Notes under the pieces: model-generated
The model's input: the letters and a program-made list of their open reading frames with translations, nothing else
The model's database searches: none
What the model was told of the DNA's origin: nothing
Program-made: the position numbers and the translations under genes
From: Pseudobdellovibrionaceae bacterium
GTDB taxonomy: Bacteria > Bdellovibrionota > Bdellovibrionia > Bdellovibrionales > Bdellovibrionaceae
Direction: 5' to 3'
DNA: 42,929 bases
NCBI GenBank assembly: GCA_022843825.1
Contig: JALHMX010000018.1
Span: 1 to 42,929 of the forward strand
Shown here: piece by piece, positions 1 through 7,892 of the stretch
Position numbering within the stretch: the stretch's first letter is position 1
Layout: every line of letters starts with the position of its first letter

Positions 1-979
1 CAATTTTCCATGTTAGCGGTTTGAAAATATAATTTCCGCGCATTTCAATATCGCTGGGTATAATGTTCGGAATACTTGGGTCAGCCCCTCCAAACATCAC
101 GTTCTCGCCCGCGCCTTCCAGATAGTTATTATTGATTTTTAAAACTCGGCCATGAAAACTGCGAATGGCTTGGGTATCCTGACCAATCCCTTTAAACGCC
201 GAAAGATAAGAGTCAATTACAGCTAAATGTGCACCTTCCATACTAAGTCCATACTTAATGTGAGTGTTAGATTTTCCGTGAATGTAACAACGATCAAAAA
301 TAATATGGTGAGGTTGATGAGCTAGCGTCGTATCACGACCCAAACGCCCTAGATCAATGAGGCCTTGGTTGAAGCCACCTTTTCCGCCGCCAGGAAGATC
401 AGGTCCGTAAGGAGAGGGGTCGCCACTATCAGTAACTTCTATTCCAATAAAACGATAATAGTTAGCACCTTGATCAGCGATAATAACTTGACCAGCTCCT
501 TCAGCAATTATTTTTGGCATTAAGTTCGCTTGTGCTGGCGTTACTCTTTTTCCTTCAGCGGGTAAACTTGCTGTTTGCGAACTTTTAATAACAATCCATT
601 TATTTTGCGGATTATTTTTTTTCGGTAAAGTGAACTCACCTTTAAATGTGGCTCCGGCAGCGAGCACGATGGTGTCACCAGGAACCGCATTGTTAATAGC
701 TGTTTGTAAATTACCACCAGCACCAACGTTAATAGTAGCCCCAGTTTGTATCGGCATTGTGGTATCCACATAGGCCCGTGGCAATTCTGCGATTCCGTTT
801 GTTGGTGGCACATTGGTGGGCGGTGGGGGATTGTTAGATCCAGTATTTGTTTGGTCACTAGTACTTGTTGCCGATTGTTGCGGGGCACAGTTTTGAAATA
901 ATAATGATGTGGGTACAAAGATTAATCCTACGATATACAAAAGCGCTTTGTTTTTTTTGGAATAATAGGCGTTAGACAA
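1..979 (-). CDS. Exported lipoprotein with right-handed beta-helix fold (3' end outside window)
   Basis: I translated this from the reverse strand; the frame is open from a TTG at 979 to the window edge, about 326 codons, and the C-terminus is missing. The TTG start is chosen because GGAGG lies 5 bases upstream and because it yields a lipoprotein signal: a basic N-terminus, a hydrophobic stretch, then LLFQNC with the Cys near residue 31. A Thr/Asn/Pro-rich linker follows. The next part, including INVGAGGNLQTAINNAVPGD and many short I/V-N-N turns, looks like the start of a parallel beta-helix of the pectate-lyase or chondroitinase-B kind. Such folds often bind or cleave polysaccharides, but I see no catalytic motif, so substrate and activity are unknown. 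It would be anchored to a membrane facing the periplasm or the surface. It is divergent from the Fis-like gene at 1226. Confidence 0.75.
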   Translation of the reverse strand, partial: MSNAYYSKKNKALLYIVGLIFVPTSLLFQNCAPQQSATSTSDQTNTGSNNPPPPTNVPPTNGIAELPRAYVDTTMPIQTGATINVGAGGNLQTAINNAVPGDTIVLAAGATFKGEFTLPKKNNPQNKWIVIKSSQTASLPAEGKRVTPAQANLMPKIIAEGAGQVIIADQGANYYRFIGIEVTDSGDPSPYGPDLPGGGKGGFNQGLIDLGRLGRDTTLAHQPHHIIFDRCYIHGKSNTHIKYGLSMEGAHLAVIDSYLSAFKGIGQDTQAIRSFHGRVLKINNNYLEGAGENVMFGGADPSIPNIIPSDIEMRGNYIFKPLTWKI

Positions 980-1029
980 AGGCCCCTCCCTTTTTCTTAC
1001 TCATACAGGATATCTAAAAATCAGTTCTT

Positions 1030-1035
1030 ATTATA
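1030..1035 (-). promoter_or_regulatory. Candidate -10 box for the beta-helix lipoprotein gene
   Basis: On the minus strand these bases read TATAAT, about 50 bases upstream of the TTG start. No good -35 hexamer lies 16-18 bases further upstream, so an activator may be needed. The GTCTCA palindrome at 1062-1076 is in a suitable place for one. This is inference from sequence only. Confidence 0.3.
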
Positions 1036-1061
1036 TAGAATAGGAAATTTCTGTTGATAGT

Positions 1062-1076
1062 GTCTCACCCTGAGAC
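1062..1076. promoter_or_regulatory. Palindrome GTCTCA-CCC-TGAGAC, candidate regulator site
   Basis: Perfect 6+6 inverted repeat with a 3-base spacer in the intergenic region between the divergent beta-helix lipoprotein and Fis-like genes (980-1225). The same palindrome with the same spacing and the same following bases (CGAT) occurs at 39341-39355 upstream of another lipoprotein gene. The match, including flanks, covers TGTCTCAC-Y-CTGAGACGAT. It has no T-run, so it is unlikely to be a terminator. A dimeric DNA-binding protein site is the simplest reading. The rest of 980-1225 shows nothing I can name. Confidence 0.5.
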
Positions 1077-1225
1077 GATAAGTGTCCCAAAGTCTAGATT
1101 AAGTATAAAAATAGGTTTTTTTTGAGTCACACCTAAAGGTTTTTCATTTCAATCCGATACATTCATTGTGAGTCGTTTGATTCATTATTAACAGTTCGGA
1201 GATACCGCTAACAGGAGGAGACCCA

Positions 1226-1675
1226 ATGGCTCGATCATTTGTGTACATTGTCTCAGAAAATCCTGAAGTCGTCGAAAAAGTAAAACTATCTTGCGAAGGG
1301 CAGGACGTTGGATTTTTCACTTATTCAGGGTCGCAATGGAAGGAAGGAATGGAGAACCCATTTTTTCGATCACAGCTGGTAAATGGCATACCGTCTTTAT
1401 CGACGGGAAATCAACCAGTTCAAACCCCACAGTCGCAAGGAAATACGTTCACGTCTAACGTTGTGAATTTTCCATTTCCTCAGCAAACTGACAAAGTCCA
1501 AAGAATGGAAGACATGGAAGCCAAAGCTATTGAAGCCGCTATCCATCAGTATAAAGGCAATCTGACCGAGGCTGCAAAAGCTCTTGGTATTGGACGTGCA
1601 ACTTTGTATCGTAAAGTAAAACAATTTCACATCGACCCCTCCCAGGCTCGACGTCGTAAACTAGTAGCAGCTTAA
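1226..1675 (+). CDS. Small Fis-type DNA-binding protein with vestigial receiver-like N-terminus
   Basis: This 149-residue protein has a clear Fis-family helix-turn-helix at residues 95-135 (EAAIHQYKGNLTEAAKALGI then RATLYRKVKQF). That module normally ends NtrC-type sigma-54 activators. The N-terminal 40 residues (VYIVSENPEVVEKVKLSCEG) resemble the first strand and helix of a response-regulator receiver. However, the acidic pocket is SEN, and there is room for neither the phosphorylated Asp region nor an AAA+ domain. A Gln/Ser/Pro linker joins the two parts. The start is supported by AGGAGG about 8 bases upstream. It probably binds DNA as a dimer without phosphorylation control. The gene ends in a strong terminator at 1740-1781, so it is likely a single-gene transcript. 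Targets are unknown; the nearby GTCTCA palindrome could be one. Confidence 0.8.
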   Translation: MARSFVYIVSENPEVVEKVKLSCEGQDVGFFTYSGSQWKEGMENPFFRSQLVNGIPSLSTGNQPVQTPQSQGNTFTSNVVNFPFPQQTDKVQRMEDMEAKAIEAAIHQYKGNLTEAAKALGIGRATLYRKVKQFHIDPSQARRRKLVAA

Positions 1676-1739
1676 TTCTTTAAGCTGACTTCTGTTGCGA
1701 CTTTAGTATTGAATCTGTTTAACTAAAGTACTTTAAAGT

Positions 1740-1781
1740 AGGTTTTATGATTGAAAAAACAATCGTAAAACCTATTTTTTT
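1740..1781 (+). terminator. Rho-independent terminator after the Fis-like gene
   Basis: A 14-bp stem (AGGTTTTATGATTG pairing with CAATCGTAAAACCT, one G-T wobble) closes a loop of six A and is followed by a T run. An ATG at 1747 that would extend the next gene lies inside this stem, which argues for the later start at 1798. Confidence 0.85.
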
Positions 1782-1797
1782 ATGTCATAATTTAAGT

Positions 1798-2298
1798 ATG
1801 AAAATAATTTTATCTTTTGTGGTCGTCATAGCATCCGCTTTTTTAACGCATCATTTTTTTATATCCAAGTTAAGTGAATCTCAGAATCGTGATGTCGCGA
1901 ATTTTGGGGAAAGAAACAGTGCGCATCAGATTCAATGGGAACATCAAATGGCAGATGAGTTGGCGCAGAACAGATCGGGCGTACAAGTAGCTGTTCGACC
2001 GAATTGGCAAGATCAGTTGGCCTATGAGTTTTTTATGGGACAATATGATATTAGCTTGAGTGGTGGAGCGATTCAAAAAATCACGCTCCAAAAAGAAATG
2101 CGCGGAGTTCCGCTCTCAACGGATCAGTTTATAAAAAAATACGGCCATCAATTAAAAGAGTTTACAAGTTTTAAAAGACAGCAGGTTAATTCTCAAACTG
2201 AAATGGTGGATCTTTTCAATAAGTCCGGCCACCCCGCAGGCCATTTCCAGATTATACGTAACGACGAAGGTCGAGTTGTTGAGTTAGTCGTACAATAA
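1798..2298 (+). CDS. Membrane-anchored protein of unknown function
   Basis: A 166-residue protein that I do not recognise. It opens with a hydrophobic segment (residues 3-20, IILSFVVVIASAFLTHHFF) without a clear signal-peptidase site, so it is probably an N-terminal anchor with the rest in the periplasm. The soluble part is polar; its last third has an alternating pattern (HFQII, EGRVVELVV) suggesting a small alpha/beta domain. The start at ATG 1798 is preferred over the in-frame ATG at 1747, because the earlier codon falls within the upstream terminator. No strong Shine-Dalgarno sequence precedes it. It may be the first gene of the exported-protein run that continues to 8830, separated from the next gene by 51 bases. 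Confidence 0.6.
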   Translation: MKIILSFVVVIASAFLTHHFFISKLSESQNRDVANFGERNSAHQIQWEHQMADELAQNRSGVQVAVRPNWQDQLAYEFFMGQYDISLSGGAIQKITLQKEMRGVPLSTDQFIKKYGHQLKEFTSFKRQQVNSQTEMVDLFNKSGHPAGHFQIIRNDEGRVVELVVQ

Positions 2299-2349
2299 CT
2301 TAAGCTTCAGGCTTTAAGAAGTCCCATACAATTCCGATATATCCCTTAT

Positions 2350-2604
2350 ATGTCTTTCTTAGCGAGAGCAGGCTTTTTTATACTTTTTTTTATTGGAAAC
2401 TCATTTTCCTTGGCGTCGTCTATTCACGGCCAGCACACCATTATGTGTAAAACAAAAGACGGGTGTTTTAAACAAGTGAATTTTTTCACTGCAGAAAAAG
2501 CCGCACAATATGTAGAAAAACACAAGAACTGTGTAGATCCCACGAAACAACCTGAAGATCCAAAACCTGCGCCTTCAAAAAGTGGGAATCGCAATGTACG
2601 TTAG
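2350..2604 (+). CDS. Small exported cysteine-containing protein
   Basis: An 84-residue protein with a signal peptide (LARAGFFILFFIGNSFSLAS). The short mature part holds three Cys (MCKTKDGC, KNC) and a Pro/Lys-rich tail. The spacing CKTKDGCF with FTAEKAAQYVEKHKNC suggests a compact disulfide-bonded fold. The family is unknown. Its last 11 bases overlap the start of the 971-residue protein gene, so the two are probably translationally coupled and may act together. I see no clear Shine-Dalgarno sequence. Confidence 0.6.
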   Translation: MSFLARAGFFILFFIGNSFSLASSIHGQHTIMCKTKDGCFKQVNFFTAEKAAQYVEKHKNCVDPTKQPEDPKPAPSKSGNRNVR

Positions 2605-5509
2605 TTACATTATTACTGTAATTCTTTTATTTGGAATTCTTTTGTCTCCTGGAAAGTCCTACGCCTGTGTAATTAATCTTAAAGAACGGTGTGATGGCCC
2701 TGGGAATTCGGTTACATGTGTAGATAAAGCATACTGTCAAACAGCGAAAAATTGGTGCTTTGCCTATACCCAACAGACAGGTAAAAAATTTAATAGTGAA
2801 GCTGAAATCAGACAGCATTACAGCCGCTTCCCTGCACAATGGCAAAAGGGTACAAATCTTAATAAATTTATTAATGACTGGAATAGATGTAGAACTGGAG
2901 TATGGCGCAAAGCTTATGATAAAACTGATAAAAAGCCTACGCCTGAAAAAGCCAAATCGACAGGGTCTACAAGCGTGCGCGGATCGAATACAGGTACAGG
3001 CACTGGATCGTCGGATAAAATAAGTATGTGTTCTGGTTCGAATCAAGGTTCGGGGATTGGTACAGTAACTGATCCTTTCGCGGCGCCATTTTGTTTAAAC
3101 AGTTTAATGGAAAGAAAAAGTCTAAGGCCTGAAGGCGCTGGTCCGGGATTACTTGGTATCACCGAAGATCCGCAAACTTTACTGGATGAAAGCGTTGATC
3201 CAACTAATTCTCAGGTGTCAAAAAGCGATCGAAAATATGAGGATCAAGTTAGACGCGTTAGAGATAATTCTTTTAATGCTAGTACTGAAGTTGACCAACC
3301 TCAGCGCTTAAAAGCAATGAAGGAGTTGGCATATCAAAGGTTTAAAGATCTATCAGGCTTTGATATGGGATTTTTAGAAAAATGCACGGGCGAAAAAATA
3401 AATCCTGAAGAATTATTTCAAATGCGCTTTGAAGATCAAGATGATCCTATTAACTCTAAAAGTTTCGGGTCTACATTTAATCGTAAAGTTCAAGATCAGT
3501 GTTTAAAAATTGAAATGACGCCGAAGGCAGCTCATTTAGCATCTATCATGCGTTTAGCGACCAGAGGAAATGAGTTCAGAGTTAAGATTGATGAAAGTAA
3601 ACCGTTAAGTGAAGAAAATTCTAGAGTCTTAAAATGTGCCAACATTTCGGATGCAGGCTACTGTGGAACTACAAGGTGGGATGGAAAAGTAAAAGAGATG
3701 TTAATGCCAGGTTGTGTAACAAATATTAACACGGTATCTGCTGGCGTGGCAGGAGCCACTTTTGGTTTTGGTGATCCAAGGGACAAAACATTCATAGCTG
3801 ATTCTCATCGCCAGCAAATTTGTAATCAAGTTAAACAAACAGTATCACAAGATAATTCTCAGCAATCTCGTCAAGCGGCCTACAAAAAAGCTGAAGAAAT
3901 GTATTTACAGCAGTGTGAATCCTTAGATTACATTTACAGTTGGGCAGAGACTGGATTTAGATTTAGCAGTAATATAGCGATTATTGCAGGAAGTATGGTT
4001 ATCGCGGGCCCAGCTGGTCCGATAATAATGATAGGAACTTCTGCAGCGACAACGGCGGCACAAACATATAACGATTGCTACAGAAGAATACCAGAAGATC
4101 TTATATACTCTGGCAAATCAGATGCACAGACGGTAGCCGCAATAAACTCAGCAAAAAATGCCTGCTATACACAAGCAGCCCAAGACGGCGCTTTAGATGG
4201 TGTTATTAACTCATTAACAGCGGGTTTTGGTGCGGTCATTAGAAAAGGTGCAACAAACATAGCTGGAAATGCATTAAAGGACTTAGGTGAAGAGGCTGCA
4301 GAAAAAGCTTCTAGAGAAATTGTCGAAAAAACATTTAAAAATGGATTAGATATTAGTTCAGAGATTTTGAAAAACCCGCGCGTGGCTAATTTATTGACTC
4401 AAGCTGGGGTCAATGCAGCTGAATTGCCATTTGATATTGCCGCTGAATATACCCGATGCCATTTACAAAATGAATATATCGGAATGCAAGCGGAATGTAC
4501 TGCTGAACAAATACTGACGAACGTCGTACAGGGACGTATTATCGGTAGTTCTGTCAATAAAGTTGTAACTACGTCGGCCTTTCGTAAAGCGGATAATACA
4601 GCAAAGAAAGTTATGCTTGAGCAAGAGCAATCTTTGGCCAAAAAATCTAGTGAATTTCAAAAAGTAGTTAAGGATGTTAAGGCCGTAAAATTGAATGATG
4701 AGTTTTGGGGATACAAATTTACACCAGAAGACAAAGTTAGAATGCGAGAAAATGAGCGCATAATCAAAAGTGCGGAAAACGGTCAAATCGTTAAAATGGA
4801 TGATAAGACATATAAAGTGACTCTTAGTCCAGATGGCAGCAAAAAATTTTCCAGTATGAGTAATGGAATAGTTGATGGAAAAGAGTGGTTTAACACGTAC
4901 CCAAATGCGGCTGATGCAAAAAAATTTAAAGAGACTCAATCAGAATCGGTCATACCAGCTAAGGAAGTTAAGACAATGGATAGAACTGAAGCTTCTCAGC
5001 CTGTAGATCCAGAAGCCTTTAAAAAATTCCAAGAACAGAATATTCCTCGAAAGACAAATATTTATAATTTTGACGATTTACCAGAGTCTGTAAGAAATAA
5101 AACTAACACTATCGAAGAAACCCCAGACGTACTTCGTATGCGAGCCGAGCTTGCCAAACCAAATCCGACAGCTCCTGAAGGAGCTAATATTATGATGATT
5201 AATCCCGATGGATCAATGACGCGTGTAACTTCATCAAATTCGGCGGCAAAATCTCGTGTTAGAACGACTGATGCAGCAGATTTGTCAGGTACATCCCGAT
5301 CCACAGAGCGTGTTTTGACTGTTCGTGAAGTAAAAGACATAGGCATAGAAGTACAGCCGAAGCGTCAACCCACTTTGATATCGACTCAAGTTAAAAATGT
5401 AACGAGTGATCCGAAAATGGCACAATTTTTACAAAGAATTTTGGATAACCCTAAACACAAGTTAAAAAGTGACCCTGACTTTCAAAGAATAATAAAAGGG
5501 TGTAAATAA
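2594..5509 (+). CDS. Large exported multidomain protein of unknown function
   Basis: A 971-residue protein with a signal peptide (YIITVILLFGILLSPGKSYA followed by Cys) and no family I recognise. In order: a Cys-rich N-terminal region with at least six Cys to residue 100; a Gly/Ser/Thr-rich low-complexity linker near 120-155; a polar region with further Cys pairs; a hydrophobic Ala/Gly/Ile segment near 450-480 (SSNIAIIAGSMVIAGPAGPI) followed by Ala-rich helices to about 650; then a Lys/Glu-rich tail. This order recalls the pretoxin regions of polymorphic toxins, but I identify no toxin domain. The ATG at 2594 is preferred over GTG 2582 because GGGA lies 6 bases upstream and the signal peptide then begins properly. 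The stop overlaps the next start (TAATG). It is likely exported with the transglutaminase-like partner. Confidence 0.75.
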   Translation: MYVSYIITVILLFGILLSPGKSYACVINLKERCDGPGNSVTCVDKAYCQTAKNWCFAYTQQTGKKFNSEAEIRQHYSRFPAQWQKGTNLNKFINDWNRCRTGVWRKAYDKTDKKPTPEKAKSTGSTSVRGSNTGTGTGSSDKISMCSGSNQGSGIGTVTDPFAAPFCLNSLMERKSLRPEGAGPGLLGITEDPQTLLDESVDPTNSQVSKSDRKYEDQVRRVRDNSFNASTEVDQPQRLKAMKELAYQRFKDLSGFDMGFLEKCTGEKINPEELFQMRFEDQDDPINSKSFGSTFNRKVQDQCLKIEMTPKAAHLASIMRLATRGNEFRVKIDESKPLSEENSRVLKCANISDAGYCGTTRWDGKVKEMLMPGCVTNINTVSAGVAGATFGFGDPRDKTFIADSHRQQICNQVKQTVSQDNSQQSRQAAYKKAEEMYLQQCESLDYIYSWAETGFRFSSNIAIIAGSMVIAGPAGPIIMIGTSAATTAAQTYNDCYRRIPEDLIYSGKSDAQTVAAINSAKNACYTQAAQDGALDGVINSLTAGFGAVIRKGATNIAGNALKDLGEEAAEKASREIVEKTFKNGLDISSEILKNPRVANLLTQAGVNAAELPFDIAAEYTRCHLQNEYIGMQAECTAEQILTNVVQGRIIGSSVNKVVTTSAFRKADNTAKKVMLEQEQSLAKKSSEFQKVVKDVKAVKLNDEFWGYKFTPEDKVRMRENERIIKSAENGQIVKMDDKTYKVTLSPDGSKKFSSMSNGIVDGKEWFNTYPNAADAKKFKETQSESVIPAKEVKTMDRTEASQPVDPEAFKKFQEQNIPRKTNIYNFDDLPESVRNKTNTIEETPDVLRMRAELAKPNPTAPEGANIMMINPDGSMTRVTSSNSAAKSRVRTTDAADLSGTSRSTERVLTVREVKDIGIEVQPKRQPTLISTQVKNVTSDPKMAQFLQRILDNPKHKLKSDPDFQRIIKGCK

Positions 5510-6816
5510 TGTATTTAAAAAAATTATTTATATTTTTATTTATGCTTTCTTACTCAACTTTCGCCGTGTCGGCGAGCGGTGAATGTAGTATTGAAGCTAA
5601 ACAAAATTTAGAAAAAGAAGTTCAAGCGTTTATTGAAAAAGTTAAAACGGAACAAACTACAATATTAAATAATTATTTAAAAAGCCAAAATCCAGATTCG
5701 GCACGCGTGCTTGATATTATTAAAAAATATGAAGCAGATTTCTTGGAATTGCCATTAATATACGATACAAATGGGCCTACGGGTCGCAGATTGATGGGCA
5801 TTAACGAGAAGGGACAATGGATCATTGCAGAGCCGAGTGGGAGTTTTTCTATTTCTCCGAATGGTAACAAGTATTCATTAGTTTCTATGAGTGCAGTAAA
5901 TAATAAACCTGTAATAGTAACTAATGCTGATGAAGCTTTGTCTAAAAGCAGTGGCGTCTACGAAGTTGTTGGAGATAACAAAAAGATAACGCTTTATCAT
6001 GAGAACATAGATGTTTCACGAGACTTGCGTGGACAAACTGAATCAGTAAGTGTTCTTAGAGTTAATCAGAATAGCAAAGAAGTTACATATATGCGGACTC
6101 GTCGTAATGCGAGCACAGGCAATATAGAAAGCAGCATTGACACTATTTCTCTGGAGAAGTTTAATCAGCGCCGCGATCCTTTTGCGAAAGTTAAAAAAGA
6201 TAATTCTAATCTAAACACTGAGAAAATAGGCTATCAGCCACAATACGAATATAAATCAGATTATATAAGTCCTTCAGGCAAAAAAGCTAAAATTGATCCC
6301 AAGGAAATGGCTATTATTACTAAAGATGCATCAGAACAAATGGCAAAAGCTGGCTTCCCTCGAAATGCAGAAACCATAAGTAAAATGAATACAGATCCAA
6401 TATATCGTGAAAATTTTTTTAGACAACTCGGAGAAACTTTTCAGGATTATAATGATCAATCACGAGGTGGTCCCTTTAACAAGCAGTACGGTGAACGAGG
6501 CGCTGAAGTTTATAAAAAGGGAGGAGATGTTTGTCAAATATTGGCAACTGGTAAAGGAGTTTGCCGTGAAACATCCATTGGAATGAGTGCTGTGTTAGCT
6601 GACTATGGATATACAAGTACTGTGAGAACCGGAAATACAAAGAAAAAACCGTATGACGGACGACATGCATGGATAGAAGTCATTCTTCCTGACGGTAAAA
6701 AAGCAGTCATGAACGGCAATTGGGGTAAGGACGGATTTTATAGATCTGCTGAGGACTACTATAAGGAAACAGGATATGTGCCTGATAGTAATCAAACTTT
6801 ATTTAAACCAAAATAA
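5509..6816 (+). CDS. Exported transglutaminase-like cysteine enzyme
   Basis: A 435-residue protein with a signal peptide (LFIFLFMLSYSTFAVSASG). Residues 25-230 are an unrecognised strand-rich N-terminal region. Residues about 330-410 look like a transglutaminase/papain-like core: GKGVCRETSIGMSAVL puts the nucleophile at Cys352 at the start of a helix, and DGRHAWIEV supplies His386. The third position, usually Asp in VDPxWG, reads MNGNWG here, so Asn402 stands in. Such enzymes cut or cross-link proteins, or act on peptidoglycan peptides; the substrate here is unknown. Its ATG overlaps the upstream stop by one base, which implies coupled translation with the 971-residue protein. The assignment rests on motif order only. 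Confidence 0.6.
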   Translation: MYLKKLFIFLFMLSYSTFAVSASGECSIEAKQNLEKEVQAFIEKVKTEQTTILNNYLKSQNPDSARVLDIIKKYEADFLELPLIYDTNGPTGRRLMGINEKGQWIIAEPSGSFSISPNGNKYSLVSMSAVNNKPVIVTNADEALSKSSGVYEVVGDNKKITLYHENIDVSRDLRGQTESVSVLRVNQNSKEVTYMRTRRNASTGNIESSIDTISLEKFNQRRDPFAKVKKDNSNLNTEKIGYQPQYEYKSDYISPSGKKAKIDPKEMAIITKDASEQMAKAGFPRNAETISKMNTDPIYRENFFRQLGETFQDYNDQSRGGPFNKQYGERGAEVYKKGGDVCQILATGKGVCRETSIGMSAVLADYGYTSTVRTGNTKKKPYDGRHAWIEVILPDGKKAVMNGNWGKDGFYRSAEDYYKETGYVPDSNQTLFKPK

Positions 6817-6884
6817 CACCTCCACTTAAGGCCAGCATGTCAAAACTCGACTTATAAAATATCAAAATGAGCCGATAAGTGGCT

Positions 6885-7892
6885 ATGGTATTTCCTGATC
6901 TAAACGATGCTATTTTTTCTCATGATAAACATGTAAAAAACTATGCGGGTCCATTTAGTCGATTTTTGTCTGCACTATTGGATTATTTTATATTTTTTCC
7001 GGTGGTGTCTTTTGTGATGACGATTTTATTCAGAGATAGCGTAGCTGTCATATCTGATATTTTAGTTACAGGAGAGTTCACGTCTGTAATAGTTCACATA
7101 TTTATTTTTTATATTCTGGCTTTTACTTTATTGCAGACCTTGTTTATTTATTATTATGGAGCTACCCCGGGGCAGAGCTTCTTTAAAATATATATTCATT
7201 TTGAAGAAGTGCATTCTAATTTATTTATTCAAGTATGGTTAAGACAAATTGGTTTTGTTGTATCTTTGTTTTTATTGGGAATGCCTTATCTGTCTGTGCT
7301 TTATCATAGTCAGCGCAGAACGTTTTATGACCGTTTAAGTGAATGTGACGTGTTAACACGAGCCTCCTCTAATGAATTTTACTTACGTGAAATTGATAAA
7401 AGATATATCGCCGCTGGAGTTTCTACCGCTATATGTTTTTTTTCAACTGTCGCGGTGATTTCATTAATTCAATCCCATTTTATCACCGTTAATCAGTTTT
7501 ATGCGTCCTCTTCGCGAATACCGAGCATCAAGAAATGCTTTGACTTAGAAAATCAGACGACTGAGCAAAGAATGAAAACCGCTTTGGCGCTGAATGTCTT
7601 GGACATTATTCCTGACGAGTGTGTCATCAGCGAAGCTGATGCTTTATTTGGAAAAAACATAAGAAAAAATCAGCAGATAAATTCTTTGGCCTACTATGCT
7701 AAGTATTTATTAGCTGAAAAATCAGTGGTTTCTGAGTTAGCAGGGGACAAAGAGAAGTATCTGGAAAAAGCCTGCCAATCGGATGTCAAATCGGAGTTTT
7801 GTGAAAAGGGTGCGCGTGATGTCGCCTCCGAGATTAAGGTTGATACTTCAGAGTTTAAACTTAATTTTTTAAAGAAGTTGTTAGCAAAATGA
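6885..7892 (+). CDS. RDD-family membrane protein with C-terminal soluble domain
   Basis: About 335 residues. The N-terminal half is an RDD domain: GPFSRFLSALLDYFIFF starts the first membrane helix, GATPGQSFFKI follows the second, and RRTFYDRLSECDVLT closes the module. A further membrane helix near residues 175-195 leads to a soluble, helical C-terminal region with four Cys. RDD proteins are poorly understood; some affect ion transport or toxin handling. GTG 6879 in the same frame is an alternative start. The gene overlaps the rhomboid gene by 4 bases (ATGA), so both are probably made together, and it follows the exported pair after a 68-base gap containing an imperfect CCACTTA/TAAGTGG repeat. 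Confidence 0.75.
   Translation: MVFPDLNDAIFSHDKHVKNYAGPFSRFLSALLDYFIFFPVVSFVMTILFRDSVAVISDILVTGEFTSVIVHIFIFYILAFTLLQTLFIYYYGATPGQSFFKIYIHFEEVHSNLFIQVWLRQIGFVVSLFLLGMPYLSVLYHSQRRTFYDRLSECDVLTRASSNEFYLREIDKRYIAAGVSTAICFFSTVAVISLIQSHFITVNQFYASSSRIPSIKKCFDLENQTTEQRMKTALALNVLDIIPDECVISEADALFGKNIRKNQQINSLAYYAKYLLAEKSVVSELAGDKEKYLEKACQSDVKSEFCEKGARDVASEIKVDTSEFKLNFLKKLLAK

Noticed and set aside
1747-1797. Longer N-terminus for the 1798 gene starting at ATG 1747
   Set aside because: That ATG is within the stem of the upstream terminator and adds 17 residues that spoil the N-terminal anchor.
2627-3046. Reverse-strand open frame of 139 codons inside the 971-residue gene
   Set aside because: It has no ribosome site, no domain and an odd composition; it is a shadow of the plus-strand gene, like other antisense frames in metG, mreB and putA.
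6871-6878. GCCGATAA, like the -10 of a flagellar sigma-28 promoter, before the RDD gene
   Set aside because: The nearest TAAA is 12 bases upstream where about 15 is needed, and the site is only six bases from the start codon.
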